Source of the DNA: Proteromonas lacertae
Taxonomy: Eukaryota > Sar > Bigyra > Opalinata > Proteromonadidae
Assembly: GCA_002245135.1 (NCBI GenBank)
Contig: NGBS01000663.1
Location: 1-29,917 of the forward strand
DNA: 29,917 nt
Reading direction: 5' to 3'
Made by a program: the position numbers and the translations under genes
In this document: piece by piece, positions 10,945 to 21,227 of the stretch
Position numbering within the stretch: position 1 is the stretch's first letter
Layout: each line of letters opens with the position of its first letter
The notes under the pieces: model-generated
The model's input: the letters and a program-made list of their open reading frames with translations, nothing else
What the model was told of the DNA's origin: nothing
The model's database searches: none

Positions 10945-13900
10945 AATAGATTCAAAGACACTATCATAATTATCTGTTGAGAAGAGAGTTGAAAGATCGT
11001 GTAACTGTAAGACAACAGATAAATGAAAAGGAAAGACAAAGAATAGTTCGAATACAGAATGAAAAAGCAACAATAATCAATACAATAGCCAGAGGATTCT
11101 TAGCTAAAAGAAGAGTTAAAGCAATAAAATTGATGAATCTGAAGAATAAACTATCAACAAAGATTCAATCAGTTATTAGAATGTATATTTTGAATTTATT
11201 AATATATTAAATAATAGGAAGTTGGCTAAAATGTATTCAAAGAAGTTAAAACAATGCTATGAGATAATTCAAACATTCTGTAGACATTTTGTTGATAAGA
11301 TTCATTTAAGAAAGAGATTCCAAAAGAGGAGAGAAGTATTAGACAATATGGATGCAGAAAAGAAGAGATTAGCTGAATTAGAAAGACAAAGATTGGAAAG
11401 ACAAAAGCGACTTAAAAATGTATAAAATATTTATATGATTTTATACAAATGAATAGATGTCTAAACCTGATAGAGCAGCAATAAAGATACAATCAATGAT
11501 TAGAATGTATGTGAAGAAGAAGAAATATAATGAAAAGATAGTTGTAATAAGATATCAATCTAAAAAAGCAATAATAATACAATGTTGTTGGAGATGTCAT
11601 GAAGCTAGACATGCAATAAAGAATGCAAGATTTGAAAGTCAAGAAAGAGAGAAGATGAAGAGGGTTCGAGCTTATAAATCAGCAGTAAAAATAGAAAGTT
11701 TCTTCAGAATGGTAAGAGATAGACATATTACTCAACTAATGAAAACTGGACAACTTGAAAGAACAAAATCTGCCAAAGTTAATACAAAGATTTTATAGAA
11801 AGTACTATGCTAAAATGGATTTAAGAGGTTTGAAAGGTATGAAAATGGTTCTTGATCATTATAAGAGACAAATTGGAATGGCAAAACATTTAGAAGTAAG
11901 AATTGCTCCACTTAAGATATTTCAATTTCCTAAAACAGATGTTCATACACTACATAGAGCTGATATTCGCCAGATATATACTTTTGGAATTAAGATGAAA
12001 ACTGAAGATGATTATATGGATATTAGAATAAATGCAGCTGTAAAATTCCAATCAATTTGGAGAAGACATGTAGCAAAGAAGAACTTTAAGAAATTAGTAT
12101 ATTTTATAAATTTATTTTATGCCAATAGAAATTAAAACATGAAAAAGAGGTAAAAGAATTAAGAATATCATCTGCTTTGAAGATTCAGAAATGTTACAGA
12201 GGATATGTAGGTAGAAGAGAAGCGAGAATATTAAGAAAGGCCAAGAAAAGATGAAGAACAAAAGCAAAAGTATATGAGAAGCAGAAAAGCTGAAGCTGAA
12301 AGAATAAAATGGGAAGCTGAATTAAACGAACAGTTGAAAAGAGAACAAATAAAGAGAGAGAAAGAGAATAAATTCTTATTAGAACAAGCACAGAAAACTG
12401 CCTTAGCTGAAATAGAAAGGAAAAAGATTGTAGAGAAAGTGAAAGAAAGTGAAAGAATTGAACGAATGGGTGTTAAAAATTGGAGAGAAATTCATAAAGA
12501 GGATGGAAGTATATGTTATTTAAACACAACCAATCAACAAGTATCAAATGATCCACCATTGTATAAATATATTTATTTAATTATTTTTATATTAATAGAG
12601 GATGGAGTGAATATGTTGCAAAATACAGTCATACTAAATGGATTAAGTTGTTTAGTAGAGATAAGAATTGTAGTTATTGGTTTTCACCTCAATATCAAGA
12701 AATAATGTGGTGGGAACCTCCAGGATATGCGGAAGATGTAAATTTAGAATCTGATAAATGTGCTTATTGTCATGTAAATACAGCAACAAGATTATGTAAT
12801 AATTGTGAAGCGTTATACTGTTCAATGTGTTATATCGACATTCACAATACAAAAGAAAAAAGAGCTCATATATTTAAAGAGTTGAAAGCTGATGAATTAG
12901 TTTCAACCAAGAAATTGATGTGTGTTTTATGTAAAACTCATCGTGCTACTAGAGTATGTAATGTATGTAATGAAGTATATTGTGAAAATTGTCACAATGC
13001 CAAACATTTGAAAGGTGCAACTGTTACTCATCCTTATAAATTATTTAATCCTGATTGTATAATTTGTTCTCAATGTTTGAAAGTTCCTGCTGATAAAACA
13101 TGTAAAAGTTGTAATGATTCATTTTGTGATAAATGTTTTGAAGAACTTCATAAGAAAGGAGCAAGAGCAAATCATGAATTTAATGAAATACCTGGTGGTA
13201 ATACATATAAAGATAAATTAGAACCTGATCAACAGTTTTGTATAGAATGTGGTTATAGAGCAGGAAGTAAATATTGCAAACAATGTGGTGATGTGTTTTG
13301 TATAAAATGTTGGAAATCAATTCATGCAAAAGGTAATAGATTAGGTCATAAATATATGCCTTGGCAAGAATCTGGTACAGCTCATGGTTGGCAAGAGTTA
13401 ACTGATGATGAAACTGGTAAAAAATTCTATTTCAATACAAAGACAAGAGAAACTCAAGTAGAAAAACCAGCTGAACTAATGTTTGGTGAAGAATTAGATA
13501 AATATTTAGAAGAGAAAGAGAAACAACAAAGAAATGATGAAAAAGAGAAGAAAATTAAGGAATTAGAAGATAAAGTAAAGAATTTACAGAATGAGATAGC
13601 CAAAAAAGAAAAAATGTTAACTGTATAAAAGAGTATTTATTAATTTTTAATAGAAAGCAAAACAGAAACAATCAGCTCGACATTATTTTGCCGTAGAACC
13701 AAATAATTCAAATTTATCAATGATATTTAATGATGAAAATGATAAAAGTGTGAACTATGATGAAGATGTAACTGAAGGTGATGTGATAAGAATGAAACAA
13801 ATCTTAAAAAGAACTGAAAGTTCTGTATCAGATTTGAAGAAAGAAAGAAGTTTATCATCAGTTGGTACAACTGCTTTAGTAGCTACTCCAACTGCAACTC

Positions 13901-14205
13901 AGAAATTAAAACAAAAGAATGATGATCATTTACAAAGATGTATAATATTATGTATGTATATATATCTTCTAATAGTATCAAGAATCATGGATACAGAAAG
14001 TACAGCTAGTTTATCTCCACCAGAATATAATCGTAATCTTTTAGTTCCTTCTCGATTAAAAAGTCCATTACCCAGATCATCTCTTTCTCAACCAGTTCAA
14101 TTATCTCAAAACTCTCCTTCTCCTCTATCAAATGAAATTCAACCACCAAATGTTTTGCCAATTACAGTTAGTAATACATCAACAACTAATAATAATAAAC
14201 CTTAA
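9388..14205 (+). CDS. Large IQ-motif / WW / B-box zinc-finger protein (~1,495 aa)
   Basis: Eleven exons; introns at 9449-9474, 9608-9633, 9731-9761, 10914-10949, 11183-11217, 11420-11456, 12097-12128, 12561-12598, 13623-13653 and 13940-13975. A Ser/Pro/Lys-rich N-terminus is followed by about 14 IQ motifs between residues ~250 and ~900 (IKIQCMVRKHL, MIQRLYRGVLGRR, IRIQSIWRGYIRQKK, IKIQSMIRMYVKK, LKIQKCYRGYVGRR), which bind calmodulin-like EF-hand proteins. Then come a charged coiled coil, a WW-like unit ending EIMWWEPPGY, four B-box zinc fingers (CAYC, CVLC, CSQC and CIEC series, 12750-13360), a second WW-like unit (GWQELTDDETGKKFYFN), another coiled coil and a Ser/Pro tail. Likely a cytoskeletal or ciliary scaffold. 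One extra base near 11775 and one near 12241 must be skipped; with both removed the total is a multiple of three, which favours small sequence errors over loss of function. Confidence 0.82.
9390..9416 (+). other. Possible intron splitting the start codon of the IQ gene
   Basis: The 27 bases from 9390 start GTATTTG and end CTATAG, as the other introns do. Kept, they read on from ATG 9388 in frame without a stop, adding nine residues (YLSLVIIYR). Removed, the bases AT at 9388-9389 join G at 9417 and rebuild ATG in the same frame. The left arm has the same arrangement at 1634-1660. The sequence cannot decide which form is used. Confidence 0.5.
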
Positions 14206-14647
14206 TTATTTATTTATGTTGTGTTTTTTTTTTTCTCATACTCATCCTATATAGAAATAATACTTATCCTATTCAATATATAACCTTAAATTTCCTTCTT
14301 TTCCCTTTTCTTGAAAATTAGTTTTTAATTGATTAACATAAACCTAAGGACAAGGATAGGATAGGACAAAAGGAGGATATAGTTCCAGAACGACGTCTTT
14401 TTAGGTAAATAAAAATGTAAAAGAACTAAATTTATCATATATTTTTGTTTACCTAGAAGTTGTTCAAATATAATAAAATGGAGAGAAGTTGTTCTTTTCT
14501 TGTTTTGAGTATTATATTTATTGAAATATTTATTATTATATGGAAAGGACTGTTTAATATGTTGTATTACGCATTTTCACTATCGCCATGACGTCTTGGT
14601 ATGTGCATATAGAAATATGACATTCATCCAAAGGAGTTTAGTTAATG
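14206..14647. other. Intergenic, no gene seen
   Basis: T-rich sequence after the IQ gene stop, a short purine-rich stretch with repeated AGGATAGGATAGGA near 14355, and an imperfect inverted pair AGGTAAATAAAAAT / ATTTTTGTTTACCT (about 14404-14455). No credible coding frame on either strand; a 75-residue open frame starting near 14521 has no family signature and low-complexity composition. Confidence 0.55.
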
Positions 14648-15423
14648 ATGTTGTACACTATTGGGAGATAAACGGGTTTGGTAGTGAGTTATATTCAAAT
14701 ATAATCTTATTTTGGCATATAAACTACATCTACAATATATATTATTAAAGCTTCCGCCTTGTATATATTAAATGCTTTTTATTTCATTCAATATTTTTTT
14801 GTTTCAATCGCTACTACAGACAAAAATACATCAGCTGAGATGAATAAGATGTGAAAAAATTGATGTTAAGGTAGTAAAAAATGCAAAAAAAATTGAGTTC
14901 AAGCCTAATTCAAGCCTACTTTTTCAATTTCATAATAAGCATAAAGAAATTAAAATTATTATACTCTATTCATCTAAAAACCTTTTTTTCGTTTTCTGCT
15001 ATAGCTTTTGACGTCAAATATGAAGTATAAACAAACAATGTTAGATATACAACTAAGTGTATATTGTTGTTCCCCCGTATGGCGGAAATCCCCGTATGGC
15101 GGAAATCTATATTGCAGAATGATTCATTAAAATAGAAAATATACAAAAATTAGTTTAATATTGATAATAATGAAGTTCATAAAAAAGTATATCACAGATG
15201 TAGGTCATATGACAAACTAACTATATATTTGTTAATAACTAACTCCGAACATCATGAATATTATATTAGTTTTGATTGAATCATTCTGCAATATAGATTT
15301 TCGCCATACGGGATTTCTGCCATACGGGGAATAACATATATTTGTAATATTTCGGGGCTTAAGGTTACGTTTATAACTTCAACGTAATTTAAAACCTATT
15401 TATCTCCCAACAGTGTACAACAT
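14648..15423. repeat. 25-bp inverted repeat pair enclosing 725 bp
   Basis: ATGTTGTACACT-A-TTGGGAGATAAA at 14648-14672 is matched in reverse complement at 15399-15423 with one mismatch. The pair surrounds the element at 15071-15331, and the right member abuts the old membrane-gene fragment. It could be the ends of a second non-autonomous DNA transposon into which the inner element jumped. No target-site duplication is obvious and no transposase is encoded. Confidence 0.45.
15071..15331. mobile_element. MITE-like element with ~55-bp terminal inverted repeats
   Basis: About 260 bp. The left end (15071-15127) and right end (15277-15331) are inverted copies: each contains two tandem units of CCCCGTATGGCGGAAAT (with slight changes), followed by CTATATTGCAGAATGATTCA. 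The 150 bp between is non-coding. Size, long TIRs and lack of a gene fit a non-autonomous DNA transposon; the doubled GC-richer unit at each end would suit transposase binding. The right end differs by a few bases (GGCAGAAAT, GGCGAAAAT). I could not define a target-site duplication, so the superfamily stays open. Confidence 0.7.
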
Positions 15424-15590
15424 TTGTATTTAACAGAAAGATATTAACTTGATTATATAAAATGCCACACAATAGTATGAATTGAATCGCTAATTGATTG
15501 TATAAAACTTATACATCATATCCAAATGCCACACACATAAGTGGAACAAATGAATGAACAGCAATAAATGAAATTAATAAAGCAATCATG
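15418..15590 (-). pseudogene. Old fragment of the multi-pass membrane protein gene
   Basis: About 80% identical by eye to 4803-4980, covering the start codon and the first ~60 residues (MIALLISFIAVHSFVPLMC matches the start of the 427-aa protein). It has an in-frame TAA after FGYDV and an internal deletion, and homology ends at the 25-bp inverted repeat. It is far more diverged than the inverted-repeat arms, so it comes from an earlier duplication. Confidence 0.8.
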
Positions 15591-15762
15591 ATAGGATTAT
15601 ATATAAGTTGCATAATCAATTACATTTGTTTGTATTTTTGATTCTGTTAGAAATCCCAATCAGATCTTGCATTAAATGGATGTAGATTCAATAAATGGAT
15701 GTTAATTTTATAGATAATTAGCTCTATATTGTGATATAATGTGAAAAATAAAGAAATGCCAA

Positions 15763-15810
15763 AAATGTTTGACAAATTTGTTTTTTCGTATTTATATTGT
15801 CAAACATTTA
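15763..15810. repeat. Hairpin next to a duplication boundary
   Basis: AAATGTTTGACAA (15763-15775) and its exact reverse complement TTGTCAAACATTT (15798-15810) form a 13-bp stem with a 22-base AT-rich loop. The third ERp29 block begins directly after it (AAAGGGGGTAAACCC). No coding sequence covers it. Confidence 0.6.
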
Positions 15811-16877
15811 TAAAGGGGGTAAACCCATAAATTCCTCTACAATATTGATATAAAAACATAATAGTAAAACAATATAGAGTTATTACAGCTAATTAAAAGG
15901 TTGATTTATCAAAATTTTCTATTATGTTAAGCTTCCATGTTGCAATTGCCATATCTCTTGCAATTCTCTTGTTGGCTTTAAGAATTTTCTCTAGTCTCTC
16001 CATCTCATAAATTACGTAATCATCTCCTTTTTCTATGATTTTCTTTGCACATCTTATGTAATACTTTGCATATTCCAATCTAGAAAATATTTTAAAATAA
16101 ACAAAAATATACTTCTGACTATCTTTTAAACCATTTGCATATTTTTCCATCTTGGCAAGTGCTTTACTCTTGTTCTCATAGAATAATCTTGCAAGATCAT
16201 TCATCTCTATACGGATATAGATTTATATTTATAAATACCAGAAATACTTCCTTCAATTTGATCATCTGCGATTGTAGTAAACCAATGCATCATTACATCA
16301 TATGTATATTCACCACCATAAGGTTGTCCTTCTCTACTACCTCTATGAATCATCACTACTTTGATTTGTTCATCATCAATTTCATATTTCTCAATTAAAT
16401 TCTCTGGTAATTCCACTCCTTCAGGTACACTGTCCATATCTGGATATTCGCCCAGTCCTGATGCTTCATGCATCTTTATTTTGTACATTCTTATCTAAAA
16501 AATACAAAAATCAAATTCATACTCTTTTATGAAGCATTGGCTCTTCCATTACTGTTTCAGCTAATTCTTTCCAACTAAATACAATATAAGAATAATATTA
16601 ATATACATAACTGCAAAAGTTTGACAATACAAACAGTTCTTTCCATAGAATAAAACAGCAGCAAAATGAACTCCATCAACAGCATCATTGAAGGTTGTAT
16701 GATTTAACTCTGTAACTCCATAAGTTTCTTGTTCTGGGTCCATTATTTCAGTTGCGAGGTTTTTATTTGCCAATTCATCAGTAGCTTCATCAGCAAATGC
16801 AAAAGCTACTATAATTAATACTATTAAAAGTCTTTTCATTCACAATTCAGTCAAAAATTAATTTCAAGCTTTTTCTC
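15811..16877. repeat. Third copy of the ERp29-gene block
   Basis: Near-identical, without indels over the gene (constant offset 13438), to about 2373-3439 of the left side, in the same orientation. It includes exon 1 and upstream DNA that the right arm lacks. It spans the 3' flank starting AAGGGGGTAAACCC, the whole gene, and the upstream bases TTAATTTCAAGCTTTTTCTC, where it changes to NSF 3' sequence. Confidence 0.92.
15893..16839 (-). CDS. ERp29/PDI-D-like ER thioredoxin protein, copy 3 (intact)
   Basis: Five exons (16607-16839, 16523-16574, 16239-16494, 16113-16206, 15893-16079) at exactly the spacing of copy 1, giving 273 residues. Signal peptide, CLYC redox motif and helical C-terminal domain are all kept. 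Differences are few and mild, for example WKEL for WKDL at the start of exon 2 and Met/Leu for Ile/Phe in exon 4 (EMNDLARLF). All splice sites are conserved. Two intact genes (copies 1 and 3) plus one broken copy therefore lie within 15 kb. The upstream region beyond about 20 bp differs from copy 1, so its expression may differ. Confidence 0.87.
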
Positions 16878-17046
16878 GAATATTTTCAAAATAGAATTGA
16901 ATAAAGAATGATATTTAATAATATATATGTATTAAGGAGTTAATTATTTAATAAAATACATTCTTGGAACTTATCATATTCAATATTGCCATTATCATCA
17001 CGAGCCATTTCACTTAACATCATAAGCTTCTTAATTGGTATTGGAT
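16858..17046. repeat. 189-bp duplicate of the NSF 3' end
   Basis: Matches 21454-21642 without an indel (constant offset 4596) and apparently without mismatch. It covers the downstream flank and the last 35-36 codons of NSF (PIPIKKLMMLSEMARDDNG to the TAA), on the minus strand. It lacks the rest of NSF and is not a gene. Its left edge overlaps the 20-bp TTAATTTCAAGCTTTTTCTC that is also found upstream of ERp29 copy 1. Confidence 0.93.
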
Positions 17047-17191
17047 TTGAATATCGTTTTGTAGAAAGTGGATAATTTAAAGAACTAATAAGTCAATTAA
17101 GTTTCAAATAATGTTTTTCAATAAAAATGAAAAGAAAAACAACAGAAATATAAAAATTAAAGACAATTAGGATTGCAAAAAAGCAGCATTT

Positions 17192-20100
17192 TCAACAACT
17201 TCTATTAAGCTCATTACAGCAATTTTTCATTTCACTTCCAAATACATCTATTTTCAATATTCCAATTGATGAAAATGTTTCTAGAAATGATTTTAATTCT
17301 AATTTGTCCATATATTCATTTGTTGTTATTGATAGTTCTTCTAAATCTTCAAATATTTCTTTGTTTTCTTTCATTAATCTTAATTCTCTATCATTTAATT
17401 CATTTCCTGATATATCTATCTTTTGCAATGGTTTATAATCTTTTAATCTTTCTATCAAAATATTTAATCCTTTTTCATTCATTCCAACATCTATTCAAAT
17501 TATAAAATTAATTTTATTTACATAAATACTTGAGAGATTTAATGATGATGAGTGATAATCTACAAATTTTTCTATATTATGACATATTATTTCTATTCCT
17601 TCATCTCCAATTTCATTATCATATATTGATATATACCACATTATTTTTTGTGATAATAATAAATCTGTTAATTCTTTCAATCCTTTATAACTAATTCCAT
17701 TATTTGATAAACTAGCTCTTCTGAATTTAATCTGTTTAATTAAAGAAATATGATAATCATTTATATTCAAATCTATATCATTAGAAATAAAGACATTATT
17801 ATACTTGATAAATCATTCTCTGAATATATATATCTTTTTTCTTTCTTAATACAGTAATCCAAATAATATTCTAATTCTTCATTTGTCCATTCCAAATTCT
17901 TCATTTCTATAAATGGATAATCTTTACTGTCTAACGATTTTGAACAAATTGACTTTAATCCATTCATCCTGATATTATTGCCTTTAAGATTTATTTTATT
18001 ACATTTCCCAATTAATTCTATTTTACTTGCTAATAATACTACACTTTCACCATCTATTGAAATATTACTCAAATCCATTTGTTCTGCATATTGTATTAAC
18101 ATACCTAAATCATTAAAAATAAATCTAAATCCATTATTACCAATTGGATTATCTATTAAATAAACATAAAACATTATTAATTATACCATGAATTAATATC
18201 ATCTCAATATTATCATTTTCTTTTACATAATTCATCAAATACTCTATACCTGTTGAATCAATTCTATTATCACTTATATCAATTCTTTTTACATTTTCAT
18301 GATCAGTCTTTAAACCATCAACTAAATACTTTAATCCAGCTGATGAAATTCCCATATCTATTCATTATTACATAATGATAATTATACTTGAGCTAATAAT
18401 TCTATTATTATTATCTTTTAATAAGTAAATATGTGGAGATAATATTCTCATTCCTTCATCTCCTATTTCATTTCCATCCAATTTAAGATATTTAAGACTT
18501 TGAAATGAAGATAAATTGTTAATAAATAATTCTATACTTTTATATGTTAGTTTATTATCTAAATTATTTAAAAATATCAAACTATACTACTCAAATATAA
18601 CTTTTCTATTCCTCTTAATTCATTTAATCTTAATGATATTAATTTTTGGAAAAACTCATCATTAAATGCCATATTATTCATATAAAATAAACTATAGTTA
18701 TTATTACAATTAAAACTATATTTGATGTGTATGATCAACTCTGGAATGTCTGTATCAATCAGTAATTCTTTACTTCTATTAAAATCAAATTCTATCTTTG
18801 AAATAGGAAATTTGGAGAATAATGCTTTCAATCCTTTTGAATGAATTTTATTGTTGTTTTGAATATCTATTTCTTGAAGATTTGGATATTTATGTAATTT
18901 TTCTGATAATAATGTCATAGATTCGTCATTCAAATTCATTCCTTTGAGATTTAACTCATTATCTTTGTTGATTAATAAATATAAATATGGAAGCAATAAT
19001 TTGAAGCCTTTTGCACCAATTGGATTAGCTATTTCAAAATATAATATATAATATATATTTATGAAAATAATAAATACAATGAATATCTATAAATGTCAAT
19101 TTCATGAATGGAATGGACTTAATAAATGATTCAATAAAATGAATAGTAAGGTTACTATGAGATAATAATAATATCTGTAAATTGGATAATTGAGAAAAAT
19201 ATGAACCTAATAATGGCTGTAATTGATATGAAACATTAATATCATAATCTATACAAATTAATTTTTATATAAAAATACAAAAATCCAGTTTTGTTGGATT
19301 GATCAACTTCAATATTCTAAACAAATAACTCATTCCATATCTACAAAAACAACAACAATATCCATTAATTTTGGCCATTTCTTTATCTGAACTATCAGCA
19401 TCTATATCTAATATAATTTCATCTAAATAGTTTTCTTTGGCATCTTCTTTACATTTGTGATGAATTTGAAATTTCAGTTTATCTTTTATTGAGTAATCTT
19501 CTTTATATAATTTTATCATCAATAACATCGATAATATTCCATCATTTGGTATATCATTATATGATCTAATCAACATATTTTGATTATTCTCTCTTTTGTT
19601 ATTATGAAGATAGTATTCTGCTTTTACATTAAATGGTGAAATTTCTATTCTACATTCATTATTGAATGATATTTCTTTTTTTTCATTACATATCATCATT
19701 TTGTCCTTTAATACCTCATTCATTTTCATCATTTCTTTTCTCAACTCTTTTACATTCAATCTATCTTCACTCTTCACTTTCAACATTCTTTCTATCATCT
19801 CTTTCATCATATCATCACATTCTACATCAATACTGTATTTACATCTCACAATATTCTCTTCTGTTTTATTCAGATTATCATCTTCATTAAATAGTAATTT
19901 CTTGTTAATCATTTCATATAATATACATCCAATTGACCAAATCACACTTCTTTCATTACATTCATATCCATTCAATTCTTCTGGGCTTTTAAAACATATA
20001 TCATATATTCTCAAATCTTCTTCTCTTCTCAATTCATTCAAGAATAAATCACACACTTTTATATTTCCATCATCTTCATATATCACATTGGAACTCTTCA

Positions 20101-20542
20101 AATTACTTATCGTTATTCCATATTCATTAAATATCATCAGAATATCACAAATTGACAGAATCACTTTACATTTATCATCACTTGAAAAGGTTTCACTTTG
20201 AATTACATTTTCTAAATCTCGCATATAATACTCTCTTTTCAACATCATCATATTACACCCGATGATCTGTATTTCTGAAGGATAGGCACAAAAGGAACAA
20301 CAATCTAACAGAAAACAATTATTTTCACTAAATTTCAATATCTTCTTCTCTTTAATTCCATCAATATTTAACATTTTTATCATCTTAATAACATCATTAT
20401 GCTTTATTACCAAATCTACTTCATTTTCACTCTTTTCAAATTTTTCTCTTATCTATCAGAAATAAACTAACAAAAATACCACTATGTGAGATGGTAATAA
20501 TAATGATATTCTATCATTCACATAAAATTTTAAGAATTTCAT
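17192..20542 (-). CDS. Pseudokinase-leucine-rich-repeat protein (1,025 aa)
   Basis: Nine exons with introns 20453-20479, 19249-19278, 19029-19077, 18559-18590, 18358-18387, 18153-18186, 17773-17804 and 17491-17529 join to an unbroken 1,026-codon frame ending in TGA. Residues ~60-270 resemble a protein kinase C-lobe: ISNLKSSNV near residue 136 stands where HRDLKPEN is expected, with Asn for the catalytic Asp; CDLF replaces DFG; SPEE stands for APE; and VIWSIGCILYEM is the usual DxWSxGCI helix with Ile for the Asp. No glycine-rich loop or clear VAIK lysine is seen, so it is probably catalytically dead. Residues ~400-1025 are ribonuclease-inhibitor-type repeats (LKLDGNEIGDEGM, IDISDNRIDSTGI, LSNNGISYKGL, IDISGNELNDREL). 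Likely a cytosolic scaffold or regulator. Confidence 0.8.
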
Positions 20543-20596
20543 TTGTCAAACTTGTTTGATATTTCAAAATTATATTCGTTTTTTATATTTCTTTCA

Positions 20597-21100
20597 GATA
20601 ATGAATTTATGATGATTATTCATCAATAGATGATATTGGCAGTTATCATTGTGTATCAAATCATCCAATTAACTTACAAAGAATAAAATTAGCTCATCAT
20701 TTGTGAATGAAATTTATATATTCTTACCTACAGTCAACATCTACTAGTCAAATGCATAAATGTATAAAAATTAATATTCATATTTTTAATTGCTATTATT
20801 AATATAGTTTCAATTGGTGATAGAACCGATAATGCAGTTTTTTATGGAATGTCAGTGTCATTTGATAAATACGATTTCTTCACAGCAACTAGAAGAATTG
20901 ATAATATAACTGATGAAAGTTATGAATCAATATTTGAGCAAGTAATAGAAAAATGTATAATTCATTTCCAGCCAATATCAGACTTTGAATAATAATATTC
21001 CTTATAATTAGTTTTTTGAGTGGTATCAACCTAAATATGAATTACATTTAACTCCTGAATGCATTACCAGAATGTATTACCAGATTGACGATATTTAAGT
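20597..21100 (+). pseudogene. Uncharacterised gene remnant
   Basis: Coding-like stretches on the plus strand: DDYSSIDDIGSYHCVSNHP (near 20617), then FSIGDRTDNAVFYGM through TDESYESIFEQVIEK (20810-20950), then FFEWYQPKYELHLTPEC (21014-21062). They can be linked by short GT...AG introns (for example 20777-20810), but there is no start codon, stops sit just upstream, and the first link is uncertain. I do not recognise the family. It could be a 5'-truncated gene or a real gene whose first exon I failed to place. Confidence 0.4.
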
Positions 21101-21227
21101 GAAGATAAAGATATAAGTGAGTTGATAATAGTGATAGATTTTATAATGTTCATCATGATAGTATATATATATATATTATATTGTATATTGTATTTATAGA
21201 GGAAATAAGAAAATCCTTAAATTTTTA

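Larger units (their letters stand above)
7903..11042. repeat. Right arm of the ~3.1 kb inverted repeat
   Basis: Reverse-complement partner of 9-3135, sharing all genes in mirror order. It begins in the middle of IFT80 coding sequence and ends inside the IQ gene, which continues beyond the arm to 14205. Both ends therefore lie inside coding sequence. Because the IQ gene is continuous across 11042, while the inner edge joins two unrelated genes at 7902/7903, the rearrangement breakpoint is at the inner edge. Confidence 0.95.

Noticed and set aside
1-11042. Fold-back (template plus complement) sequencing read as the source of the inverted repeat
   Set aside because: A fold-back read would have almost no spacer and would mirror everything up to the turn. 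Here 4.8 kb of unique gene-bearing DNA separates the arms. Other chimera types are not excluded.
14521-14748. 75-residue open frame between the IQ gene and the MITE
   Set aside because: No family signature, low-complexity ends, and it overlaps the 25-bp inverted repeat.
19662-20201. 179-residue open frame on the plus strand
   Set aside because: Antisense to the pseudokinase exon; Ser/Ile/Leu-rich shadow composition.
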